From Charina bottae (lineage: Eukaryota > Chordata > Lepidosauria > Squamata > Charinaidae), in contig JALMGJ010000018.1 in assembly GCA_023362775.1 (NCBI GenBank), forward strand, positions 2,357,001 through 2,421,000: DNA of 64,000 bases. Direction: 5' to 3'. Under the pieces are notes generated by a model. It ran no database searches, was not told the DNA's origin, and saw nothing but the letters and a program-made list of their open reading frames with translations. This document shows, piece after piece, positions 23,083 through 33,864 of this stretch. Both the position numbers and the translations under genes were made by a program. Every line of letters starts with the position of its first letter. Positions within the stretch are counted from its first letter, which is position 1.

Positions 23083-23407
23083 GCTTTGATTAGAGAAAAG
23101 ACGTTGACTAATTTTATGAATTGGAAGCCCCTTTTGAACTTTTTGCATGAAACAGAAAAGAATGAAATTATGATATACGGATTTGATGATTAATATTAGT
23201 TGACAATAGAAAAAATGGATGTTATGTTGTAACCTTAGAGTAAGAGTTTAATATAAGTTTTACTTAGATCTGTTGTAAAACGAGTCGGGAGTTATTCCTT
23301 TTTCTATTTCTATTCTCTTTTCTATTTCTTTCTGCACTTCTGTTCTCTTTCTCTTCATTAGTTTGTTAGATTTTATCTCTTTGTTTTAAAATTTAATAAA
23401 GAAAAAA
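23083..23407 (+). mobile_element. Short L1 3' insertion with TSD
   Basis: AAATGCATGGAGCTTCCTA at 23064-23082 is repeated as AAATGCGTGGAGCTTCCTA at 23408-23426 (one CpG-type difference). The insert of about 325 bp ends in pyrimidine-rich text, TTTTAAAATTTAATAAAG and an A-run, like the L1 3' end at 4.8 kb. It carries no coding motif. Confidence 0.8.
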
Positions 23408-23599
23408 AAATGCGTGGAGCTTCCTAATGGATTTAAGCTCAACGTTTTTGTGACAAGTCCATTTCTGCAAAACTTCTGCTCAAGCCACAGAGGGCCATTC
23501 CTGACATCCATTTTTCGCTTGCGCAGGGACCGGCCAGTTTGGCCAAGGTGTCAGTCAGGCCCTGCCATGGAAGATGGGGAGCCTCATGCGCTTGAACCC

Positions 23600-25150
23600 G
23601 ATCCCGCCAGCACCAGGTTGGGGAAGGCAAGTCCGTTACGCCTCAACGTCTCCATCTTTCCCAACCTATTCGACATCAGCTCCCATCATGCTGCACCCAC
23701 GAGGGAGTCAGTCTTGTCACGTGTTCCAGTTGCGGAGGAAGAGGGATGCAGCCCATGCTCCAGGTGAGGAGTGCGAAAGTTGAAGAGGGCTGGTGGCAAA
23801 AAAGAGGCATCTGGCTGGCTGGGAAGGATAGGAGTTGTAGTCCCCACCCAGCCCTATCGCTTGCAAAGCCTCACAGCGGGGGGGGGGATCGATGAGGGCG
23901 TAGGCAGTTGTAAAACCCACCATCCCCCCCGTTCATAGAGCGGGAGGCGGCCCCGGGTTGTGGATGATGGGTCTTGGAGTCCCGCGGGAGGCGCCATGTT
24001 GGGGGAAGCGGGAACCGAAGGGACCGAACAGCCTTTCCGAACTGAAGCGGCTTCGCTGGAGTCCGAGAGACACCCGCGCGTGCTCTTCTCCCCCCGGAGA
24101 GAAGCCCCTCAGGCCGCCCCCGAGCTCCCCGCGCTTGGCTCGCCTTCAAAATGGCCGCCCGACAGGACCCAGCGTAGAGGCCGCTCCCTCCCGGCGCTCC
24201 GGACTCTATGATCGCCTTGCCTTTCCGCTCTGCGCCATTCCAGCCTTCGACCGAGCAACGTGACGGGAGAGGGGGACGGCGAGCCAGGGAGCATGCGCGA
24301 GCCGCGGGGCGGGGCGAGGGAAGCCGGGTCGCGTCACTTCCTCTATTGCGCGGGCCGCCGCCCAGCGCCCGGCCAATCAGCGCGCCGGGCGTCGCTCCCT
24401 CCCCGCGCCGTGTTCCCTCCCCCCTCCCGACTTACCCTCGCCGTTTCCGGCCCCGAGTTCCTTAGTAACAATGGAGCATAAAATGGCCGCCTGAGAGAGC
24501 GAAGCGGAGCCAGGAAGGGACGCAGCCGCCACCAAGCCAGCTAGGCCGAGGTGACGCGCCGGCGGGCGGAGGAGACGCGAGACGGGACGGAGCGACGCCG
24601 CGGCCGCTGGGGCGGTACGAGGGGGCGCGGCGGTGATGGCAGCCAGACCCCGGGAGGGCGGCTGAGGAGGAAGATGGGGGACGGGCGGCAGCGCGCGCGG
24701 CCTCCGGGGGGGTGCCCACTCGGGACGGCGCGGGTCGAGCGGCAGCCGGTCCCGTCGCCCACCGAGGGCCACTGCCCTCTCCTCCTTCGCGGGAGACTCT
24801 CCCGATCCGCTGGACTACAACTCCCATCGCCCCCCGCCAGCGGGGCTGTCAGTCTCTGACGCCGGGCCGGCCTCTCCGTGGAATAGGCTATCTATAGGGG
24901 CTGCGGAGGGAGGCCCACCTTTGCCCCTGCTTCGGGGCCTGCGCCGAGCGGCCTACCTCGCCAGCGCGGGCCCAGGCCTGGCTTGGCGTTATGACCTGGC
25001 CTGCCCCGGCCCGCCCTGCCCCTCCCGCAAGGCCGTGGGTCGCCTCTCGGCTTTCTCCAGCCAGCGCCGCCCCTGTCCCCTGCCTAAAGCGGGACCCCCT
25101 ACCCCAAAAGTAGGGGACCCCCCCCCCCCCGGTGACAGCTTGATGAAAAG
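23600..25150 (+). promoter_or_regulatory. RLIM: CpG island, likely RLIM promoter
   Basis: This is the only long stretch of the window rich in G+C and in undepleted CpG, in contrast to the A+T-rich surroundings. It lies upstream of the first RLIM coding exon on the same strand. Visible promoter elements are a CCAAT box at 24373-24377, YY1-like AAAATGGCCGCC at 24480-24491, a second AAAATGGCCGCC at 24148-24159, and ZNF143-like ACTACAACTCCCA around 24812 with related motifs near 23670 and 23830. There is no clear TATA box, as usual for housekeeping genes. Open frames here on both strands reflect high GC, not genes. A divergent transcript is possible because the motifs spread over about 1 kb. Confidence 0.8.
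24470..24550 (+). other. RLIM: Candidate RLIM non-coding exon 1
   Basis: The YY1-like motif at 24480 is the kind often found just downstream of a TATA-less start site. It is followed by a purine-rich leader and a usable donor, CCGAG|GTGACG, with GT at 24551-24552. The splice-in point upstream of the RLIM ATG is at 37603/37604, so at least one non-coding exon must lie upstream, and this is the best-placed one. Both the start site and the donor are inferred; other GT dinucleotides in the island could serve. Confidence 0.4.
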
Positions 25151-26020
25151 AAAGCCCGGAGCGCGTTCTTGGGCTCCTTCTCGGAGTTTCGTATCTCAGC
25201 CTAGTTTCAGAGGGACGGGTGCCTTCTGATGTGTCATGGCCGTTGGTTGAATGTCACGGGTCTGGTAGGAAAATCCCACCCAGCATGACTGTTCTAGAAA
25301 CGCTCCCAGGTCTGAAAGCTCGGATCGTGAGGTCAAATGTATTTCTCCCCTTTTATCCTTTCTTCTAGCCCCCCTTTTTTGGGGGGGCCTTTTTCTTCCT
25401 GGAATAAATCTCAAGGTGTTATTCACGTGTGTCTGTGGGGTGTGGTAGTGGCAGGAAGGGTGAAACAGAGTCCTCTTTTTGCTTTTCCGGGCCATCCACT
25501 CAGATGGTCATAGGCTATTTATTTTCTTTGTTCCTTTAATAGGTTCCAAAGAATCGTGTCATTTGTAAATGAGAAACAGTCCAGTTTTAAATCTGAGTTT
25601 ATTTGGCCCATAAATCAAATTATTGCAGTAATTGGGATTGTCCTTGGTTTACCAATGTGGTCTTCATCAAATCCTGGAAAGACAGGCTTATAAGTACTGT
25701 AGTGATCAGGACCCGTTCAGATATTTGTCACCCCTAACCAAACAGGAAGCACCTAGTACTTAGTGCCTTCATCGTTTCTGTTTTCTGTAACTTGCTCAGT
25801 CTAGTAGCTGTTAACAATACTACTTTATTATGACAAGAATGTCAATTGTACTGAGTGTGTGAACTGCAGTAGTAGTTATCTTCAGGATGTAGGTAATGAT
25901 ATAGTAAATATGACTATGATGAAGTTGAGTTGCTCCTAATTTTGGCATGGAGGATTTTAAATGGGTTAATTTGCCAGCAATACTGATTACTGGCAAAAAC
26001 TCTGAAGTGAAATTCAGGTA

Positions 26021-26413
26021 AAAAGGTAAAGGTTCCCCCCGCACATTTGTGCAGTCGTGTCCGACTCTAGGGGCCGGTGCTCATCTCCGTTTGTTAGCCG
26101 AAGAGCCAGCGTTGTCCAAAGACGCTTCCATGGTCATGTGGCCGCATGACGCTCGTGGAACGCTGTTACCTTCCCACCGAAGTGGTACCTATTCATCTAC
26201 TTGCATTTGCATGCTTTCGAATTGCTAGGTTGGCAAGAGCTGGGGCGAGTGCAGGAGCTCACTCCGTCACACGGGGCTAGGGATTCGAACCTCCGAACTT
26301 GCTACCTTCCGATCAACAAGCCTGGCGTCTTACCCGCTGAGCCACCACGCCCCTATTTTTTTTTTTTTACTAAATACCCCTATTTTACTAAATATTTTAC
26401 CCCTATTTTTACT
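26021..26413 (-). mobile_element. Sauria-type SINE (minus) with extended A+T end
   Basis: The SINE is complete at 26021-26354. AAATTCAGGTA occurs at 26010-26020 and 26414-26424, a TSD. Between the head and the right TSD lie about 59 extra bases built from three copies of a CCCCTATTTT...ACTAAAT motif with a long T-run. The insertion is in RLIM intron 1, opposite to the gene. Confidence 0.85.
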
Positions 26414-26424
26414 AAATTCAGGTA

Positions 26425-28379
26425 CTTTAATATTAAAATAGTTGATACAAGTCAGATTACATTTGCTTTTAAATGATCAGCTAGTATATAATGGCTTCAT
26501 TGTATATGATACTTAAAAATATTTTTAATGGTAGGCTTACCACAAGCGGCTTATAATTCAAATTTGGGAAGTATATACAATAGTCAAGAACCATATTGCT
26601 ATCATCTACCAATTTGTTAACATTTGCTCTTCAGCATGCAACTTTCTTCTGCTTGATGTGGAAGTGAGCTTAAGCCAATTGTTTCAGAGAAGATGTGAAA
26701 TTTGAAAGGGGAAGGGGTGGAAATGAGACTGGAAAGGTGCTGGGTTGGAGTTCCAGGCATAAGTAACATGAAGACAGAAGTAAAGAACAGTGAGGTCACC
26801 TCCTCTTACAAAATAACCAAAAGTTGATAGTGTTGGGGGAGTGAAAGCCACACACGAGTGAGAAGTATGTAAAGGAGATTTTATTCTAAAGGAAAGACAA
26901 GCTAACTCTTTAAAAGGATTTGGTGATGTTGCTGCTTTTCAGTAATTATCAGGAGCATTTGTACGCAGCTAAATTTAATTGCTGGTTTGCCATGATAGTC
27001 AACAATTTGTTATTTCCGTGCTTAATAACTGTTAAGCTTTATTTCTCTCCAGAGGTGTCAGTGCTACTAAGGATGCAGAGTCTGAATCCCTGCCAAGTTC
27101 AGGAAAATTCCACATGAAGAATACCAGTATTTTGCTAGACCAATTAGGCTGCTCTGGTTGCAGGAAAATTGTCTTTTTATTTTTCAAGCATCAGAAAACA
27201 ATATGCCATTAGTGTCTTTCAAAAAATCTTGCTATTATTTTTTTCAAAAAAACCTTTGGTAGCAAATCTACCACAAGTGCATATAAAGAACCAGAAAAAA
27301 ATACAGAAATGATTCATAAGAATATTGATTGTACTGTAACACTTCATTAACTGAAAATAATGCATTTAAATCCAGAAGCTCAACATTTGGAAAATTTCTT
27401 TTATCAACTTAAAACTATTTTAAATTAAGATAATTTTAATAGACCATATCATCTATGGTAAATTTATATTGATTGAAGATAGCTAAGTTGTTGATTCTAT
27501 CCTGAGTAAAGTGATGAGAAGTTAAAAGCTAAGTATGTTTCTAAAAATAAATTTGGCATAATATTGAATATACAATTAGAGCTTTTTTGTTGTAAAAGGA
27601 AATGACATTTCTTATGTTCAGCTGGATTCAAACATAGCTTTTTAAGGTGACCATATATATGGGAGACATTGCAAATTGGAAAATATATAAGAACTGTGCA
27701 ATTTGTAGCTCATCTAGCTTGAATGGAAACTACTTTGGACATTCCAAGTGCACAGTTCTCAGTACTTCTCGAGGTTTCTGTTTTACTCATGCCTGTGCGC
27801 TGCTGCTTCTAGTCCAAAATACAGTTTAGCCCTCTAGTGTTTCTCTGTGGACTTTTTTTTGCATTTTTTTGCCTTTGTGAAAAGATTAGAAGCGGGTTGC
27901 ATATTATACATAGTATTATACAATGAAGTTTGCATTTCAGATTCTAACCCTGATTAGTATTTACTGTGTTGTTGATTGATAATTGTTTCGACAATTATCA
28001 AATATTTGTATAAGATGAGTCATGTTTAAGGCAAAGAAGGGAGGAAAAAGAGAATTCAGCAGAAAAGGAATGTGTGGTCCAAGCTTAATTACATGACAAT
28101 ATCTAAGAGGTTAAGACCATATTTTCTGCACTAAGCCAGAAATGATGAAAGTAGCAAGAAGGGAAGGACATGAGAGAGAGAGAAGATAGTTGAGAAGCAA
28201 GGGAACATCAGATGGTGGTCAGCAGGTGCATAACTAACAGATTTTTTTACAGTAGTTGAAAAACTTGTAGTAAAGTTGCCTGAAACTGTAGGTGACACAA
28301 TTTGAGGTGCGGCTTTGATTTTTTCCCCCTTTTTCCTGGGTAGCTAAAGCTATTAAGTTTTGAAAAGTCAGGGAACTAC
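26425..28379. other. RLIM intron 1 sequence, unassigned
   Basis: A+T-rich DNA with no recognised repeat body or coding exon. There are short open frames without family features. Confidence 0.35.
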
Positions 28380-28578
28380 AGTATTTATTTCTTTTATTTA
28401 TTTTTTATCCCGCCTTTATTATTTTTATAAATAACTCAAGGCAGCGATCATAATGCTCCTTCCTTCTCCTATTTTCCCCACAACAGCAACCCTGTGAGGT
28501 GAGTTGGGCTGAGGGAGAGTGACTGGCCCGAAGTCACCCAGCCAGCTTTCATGCCTAAGGCGGGACTAGAACTCACAG
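28380..28578 (-). mobile_element. tRNA-type SINE, second family, 3' part
   Basis: ATTTTTTATCCCGCCTTTAT, AATAACTCAAGGCAGCGATC, AACCCTGTGAGGTGAGTTGG and CACCCAGCCAGCTTTCATGC form the reverse complement of the SINE that carries the minisatellite at 18.4-19.5 kb. It holds one central unit and stops at GGACTAGAACTC near the B box. Confidence 0.7.
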
Positions 28579-29647
28579 TATATGTGTATGTTTGGATGAT
28601 CTCCTGAAAGCTGGGTCTGATTTAGAATGATAAATAAAGAGTCTATTTGTTCTAACATACTTTTTTGACATTGATAAATTTTGTAAGCCTTGATACTCAG
28701 TTGGGGTCGCAACTGTCCATCCTAGAAGTCTTTCATGTGTATAGAAAAACTGGCTAGAGGAGGGAGAAATGTCCAGATCACTTCACAACAAGCTTCAAAA
28801 AAGAGTTTTGGAAGATGATGCTGTGAAACATTTCTAGTGACAGAATGCTATGGTTTTCCTTTTTTTTTTATCAGCAGGCAGATATTCTGCTACTATTTAG
28901 AGTGCTGTGCTTAGAGCAAACCAAACATACTCCTTTGTACATGTAGAACCAGCGCTTAGTGTGTTGTGCATGTTCACAACTGTTGCACTGAATTGGAGTT
29001 GGTTATACAGAACATAACATGGCCTGTGATCTTGAGAGAGAGATTTCTATAGCTTGAAAGTCCTGGTGTGACCTGAGCTTCATAGAAACTGCCCCTGCTG
29101 GTTATGAGGGTGGCAGGTGGGGTCAAGTGTTGTTCACTTTTCCCGTTGAAAGAATATCTTTGGCCTACTTAATTGCTCTTTGCATTCAGTTTCCTAATAT
29201 ATAGAAATTAAAGGGCACTTAATTGCATGAGGAACCTCTTGTTAGACTGTTTTATAACTAGTGTGGCCATGCAGACCTTGGGGAGATTTAACTTGACACA
29301 GTCGTGCTGTTTGGCTCTGGCCATTTTAGTGGCATGAAGAGCTTTTCAGCATAGCATCTGGCCAAGAGCCAATCTGCTTCAACTGGCTGATTCTAGGTAA
29401 AACAGCTCTATTTTTCTGAGTCAAGTGGTCACCCTGAACAAGACAAACCCAATGGATTGACAACGCTTTGCCAAGGACAAGTCAATCACACTTGATTTTC
29501 CTGTCAACATTTTTTTCCTGTCCTGTAATTTTATTTATTTATTTATTAAATTTCTATGTCCTGTAATATAATGCTGGGCAACTATAAACTGTCCCCCCAA
29601 AAAAAAATGGGAAAAGGGGTTGTAGTAGTATTATTTTTGTATGCATC
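28579..29647. other. RLIM intron 1 sequence, unassigned
   Basis: No gene or repeat body is seen except a TTTATTTA patch at 29527-29545. Confidence 0.3.
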
Positions 29648-29659
29648 TATAACCTTTTG

Positions 29660-29876
29660 CAATTCTAGCAATCCGAAAGCATGCAAATGCAAGTAGATGA
29701 ATAGGTAGCACTTCGGTGGGATGGTAACAGCGTTCCGCGTGCGTCATGCCGGCCACATGACTGTGGAAGCGTCTTCGGACAGCGCTGGCTCTTTGGCTAA
29801 CAAAGATGTTAGCAAAGCACCGGCCCCTAGAGTCGGACACGACTGCACAAATGTGCGGGGGGAACCTTTACCTTTT
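29660..29876 (+). mobile_element. 5'-truncated Sauria-type SINE (plus) with TSD
   Basis: TATAACCTTTTG at 29648-29659 and 29877-29888 flanks the 3' two-thirds of the SINE, starting at GCAATTCTAGCAATCCGAAA. The tRNA head is absent. The TSD proves that truncation occurred during insertion. Confidence 0.85.
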
Positions 29877-29888
29877 TATAACCTTTTG

Positions 29889-32046
29889 TAGTAGAAAACA
29901 ATGTAATGCAGCATCAAAACTCAACACAGTAACTCACTACCGTCCAATTTAAAATAGAAACTAAAATATAGAATCTCGGTAATCTGAAGGGCCTGTGACA
30001 TTTAAGAACTGAAACTGGTATTTAAACAGCAGTGCATTTCTGCATAGCATTAGTAAGGGACCTCCTCCAGTCCAACAACCAAATTGGTTCAGAGCAAGCA
30101 TGTCAGGGCTGCATGCCACCAGTGGGCAGTTTGCTACAGTGCAAGCTCAGGAACTCTGATAATTTAATTTAAATTGCAAACCATTCCAAAGACATTGCTC
30201 TAATGTGGCAGTTAAATCTCAATACAAAATTTTATTTATTATTTTTTTTAAAAACTTCAAAATTTTCAAAAATGAAAGAAATTTCAAAAGTCTCGAATTG
30301 CTACAGGTGGTGTTTTGGAGAGGAGATGCAATGCCTCTTCCTTTCTCAACATTGGCCCCCAGAAATGCCTGCCTCAAGCTGACAATTAGGGTTTAAAATG
30401 TCCTTCACTGACATCAGTGGGGGCAATGTTTAGTTTTAATTGCGAAGATATTTTTTCATGTGGCTTGCAACATTGACACAGGGAAGATGAGTGCTTTTCT
30501 ACTCAGCAGTGACTCTCTTCAAAAATGTCTGAACTATAATCTTCCTATAAAAAGTAAGGGGGGGATTACAGGCCCAGGTTTTTCCATGCCTAGTCTAATA
30601 TTTGTTACAACTTCTTAAAATCCTATTTCAGTTGCATGTACAATATCCAGAAGATGACAATAAATTATATTTTCATTGCAGTATTAACTCTCTCCCTCCT
30701 TCTAGTGGTATATCTCAAATTGCTGGTTTTAGTTTCCTGGTTATCCATGCCTCTCATGATATAATTCTCTAGGCACTAATCATTAGCTCCATTTAATTTA
30801 CAGAACAATTACAGTGGATCATTTGAGAGGCAAACTTCTGGTTGTCTTCCAAACACTACTGTATATTGTTAGCAACTCTCGTCATTCAGTTTCATTTGGT
30901 AGAATTGAACATTACAGTTTAATAACTGGATACGGCTTTTACTAATCTATCTTATAATGCTATTATTGTGAGTTATATTTATCTCAAGCTAGAAACAGGC
31001 TTGTGATGTGTAGAGGCTTTTTTCTACTTTATGAGCTCTTTTTAAACCCAGTTCAGTTATTAGATGATTGGATCCTGATTTTATAATACGGTGTGTAGAG
31101 ATCAGCTTCCTGCTTCGTATTGGTCTCCCCAGGCAGTTCAGTTATTCTCAGAGACCTTCGAGTTGTCTTCACAAAGTCAAGTTGGGGGTGTGGCTACAAG
31201 GAAGAAGACTCTGCTTAAGGGATGCTTTCCCCATAAGGACTCAAAATTAACTCCTATACTAATGTCTTCTCACCCCGAGCCCAAGATTCCCTTTTCGCCA
31301 AGCACTTTTGTTTATAACGAAAGCCATATTAAAGCAGGCAATGGTGTGTATTTCTTATTCTAATTTTCCTTATGTGAGGATGCGCATGAAACGAGACATG
31401 GGGCTTGCCCTGAACGTGGAGCAAACCATCACCGCTTGAGAATTCTACTGGACCATTTTGGATGAGCTAGGATAGGTAGGACATGGCCCTCCCTGTTGCA
31501 CGGCCTATGTGCTGGCCTGTTTGTTCTCTGTCTTCCCTTGCTGCCACACTGGCCTGTCTGTGTATTCCTTACCACAGACAGTCTCAGCAGTAAGGAACAA
31601 GCTCCAGCGTAGCGTATCCCACTTGCCTGCCACCCACCAATCTTCCCTATGCCTTGCCTCCCCACAGCCACAGCTGCCATCACCAGGGTCCATCCTTGCT
31701 CGCTCTTGCCAAGGAATCCTTCAGCCTGGAATAGCCCCATTTTGGTTCATATCTGGAATATGTGTGGCCCCAAACATCCAAAATGCATATTTTGGTCCAG
31801 GCATAGACTACCCCAAACTGGCTGTTCTGTGCAGAGCACAGTTCATTCACGGAACATTTTTCCTATCTCTATTTTAAATAATTTTATAACCTCCTCAGAG
31901 TACTTGAGTTATTGGGGAATTATTATTAATACATAACAAGAAAACACTACCTGGGATATAGACATAAGAGTATATTGAGAGCAGAAAGCAAGGTAAACAT
32001 GCAGACATTATACATCAAGTGATCTAACACTTTTGAAGTCTGCCCT
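29889..32046. other. RLIM intron 1 sequence, unassigned
   Basis: Overlapping short frames at 31.07-31.9 kb have no family motif and no conserved splice context. No repeat body was recognised. Confidence 0.3.
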
Positions 32047-32048
32047 TA

Positions 32049-32449
32049 CAGGTAGTCCTTGCTTAACGACGGTACAAAGTTACGACGGCCTCGGAAAAAG
32101 TGCTTTACGACCTGTACTCGCACTTACAACTGTTTCAAACCGTCACACCACCCCTGCGGTCACATGATTGCAATTTGGGCACTTGGCAGCCAGCTCGCAT
32201 TTACAACCAGTTACAGCATCCTGTGGTCACATGATCGCAATTTGCGACCTTTTTAGCCAGTTTCTGGCAAAAAAAGGTCTATTGGGGAAGCTGGATTCGC
32301 TTAATGACTGCGGTGATTCGCTTAACGACCCGTGATTCGCTATATGGTCATAAAATTGGGTCTGGTCACATGGTGACTCACTTAATGACCGCACCGCTTA
32401 ACAACCAATTTTCCCATCCCTATTCTGGTGGTTAAGTGAGGACTACCTG
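32049..32449. mobile_element. Mariner-type MITE with TA target duplication
   Basis: The left end CAGGTAGTCCTTGCTTAAC and the right end GTTAAGTGAGGACTACCTG are inverted repeats of 19 bp with two mismatches, each flanked by TA (32047-32048 and 32450-32451). That is the Tc1/mariner signature. The 401-bp interior has repeated motifs (CACATGATTGCAATTTG and CACATGATCGCAATTTG; TTCGCTTAATGAC and TTCGCTTAACGAC) and no transposase frame. Confidence 0.82.
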
Positions 32450-32451
32450 TA

Positions 32452-33508
32452 TTAGCGATACCTATGGGACCTATAAAAGCCATTTTTCTTCCTTCCTCTT
32501 TTCTCCAGCTTGGAGCAAAAGTCTTACAGCATTGTTTAGGGATCACAGGATACAGATTTGGGGTTTGTGACTCAGCTTGAACCTGAGCAGCTTATATAAA
32601 GCCTATATAGCTTTAGGGCTGGGAAAGATGAGTTTGGAGATAAAAAAAAAGTGACATGCTTTTTTTTTTTTTTGGAAATCACTCTACATTTAAACCTGAG
32701 GTTTTAACCTATTATAGTCAGTCTGATTCCCAAGGATAGTATAAGCTGTTGGTGTTCAAGTACACTAGTTGCCTATCTTCTCATCCCCTATCTTTCTTTG
32801 GCATCGAAAACTTGAATGCCTTCTGGAACTTAGAGAAGTCCGGCTCAGAACTTCTTCCCCAGTCTACATTTTGCTTCCATACCTGAGTTTCCCAAGTATG
32901 TGGATACAGCCATTTAAATAGTGGTTGGCTCTAGTCTGCTTCCAAAAAAGAAGTTCGTTATTAGAAGAAGACATTAAAAACAGTACATTGTTAGTGGCAA
33001 AAACCGTTGAAAGCATGACGGTTCATTCAGTTCCAAGTACTGTTGTTGAAATGCGGCAAGTAATATTCTCATAAAAGTTAGGCTAAAAGAAAGAGGAATG
33101 CCAAAGGTTTTTGGATTTCAGATCTTTTATTTGCTCTGTAATATACAAAGCTTTTGATTTGAGCTCCGTATTTTTGCTTTCATATATTGGAATGTGTAGC
33201 ATAACCTGCCCTATATTCTAGTTTTTAATAATCAACATTACATTGTAATTAGTTGCTGTGTATGCAGTCTTGCCTCATTTTTTTGTTTTGAGAGAGAGAA
33301 TGAAAAATTTTAGGCCCTGAGAAGAATTTTTCCCAATTTCTTGAGATCCTTCTTAAGCATTGTGAAGGACATCATTCATGTAAGAATTTTCTCCAGATAA
33401 TAGGCAGAAAAATTATCACACATGCTACTGATGACTAACATTGGCATTTGTGATCTAATCGCTTCCTGTTTATATTGTTGTCCAGGATTTGCTGATTATG
33501 GGGAGGCC
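32452..33508. other. RLIM intron 1 sequence, unassigned
   Basis: No gene or repeat body seen. Confidence 0.3.
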
Positions 33509-33519
33509 ATTCTCTGTAA

Positions 33520-33853
33520 AGGGGCGTGGTGGCTCAGCGGGTAAGACGCCAGGCTTGTCGATTGGAAGATCGCAAGTTCGGAGGTTCGAGTCCCTAGCCC
33601 TGTGTGCGGAGTGAGCTCCCGCACTAGCTCCAGCTCTTGCCAACCTAGCAATTCGAAAGCATGCAAATGCAAGTAGATGAATAGGTACCACTTCGGTGGG
33701 TAGGTAACAGCGTTCCGCGTGCGTCATGCGGCCACATGACCGTGGAAGCGTCTTCGGACAACGCTGGCTCTTTGGCTAAGAAACGGAGATGAGCACCGGC
33801 CCCTAGAGTCGGACATGACTGCACAAATGTGCGGGGGGAACCTTTACCTTTTT
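33520..33853 (+). mobile_element. Full-length Sauria-type SINE (plus) with TSD
   Basis: ATTCTCTGTAA at 33509-33519 and 33854-33864 flanks a complete SINE, GGGGCGTGGTGGCTCAGCGG to GGGGGGAACCTTTACC. It has A box TGGCTCAGCGGG, B box GGTTCGAGTCCC, octamer ATGCAAAT and LINE-like tail GAGTCGGACATGACTGC. It is the best reference copy in the window and is in the sense direction of RLIM. Confidence 0.92.
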
Positions 33854-33864
33854 ATTCTCTGTAA

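Noticed and set aside
23414..24897. Many open frames in both directions around 24-25 kb
   Set aside because: High GC in a CpG island reduces stop codons; the frames overlap, are Arg/Pro/Ala-rich and have no family features.
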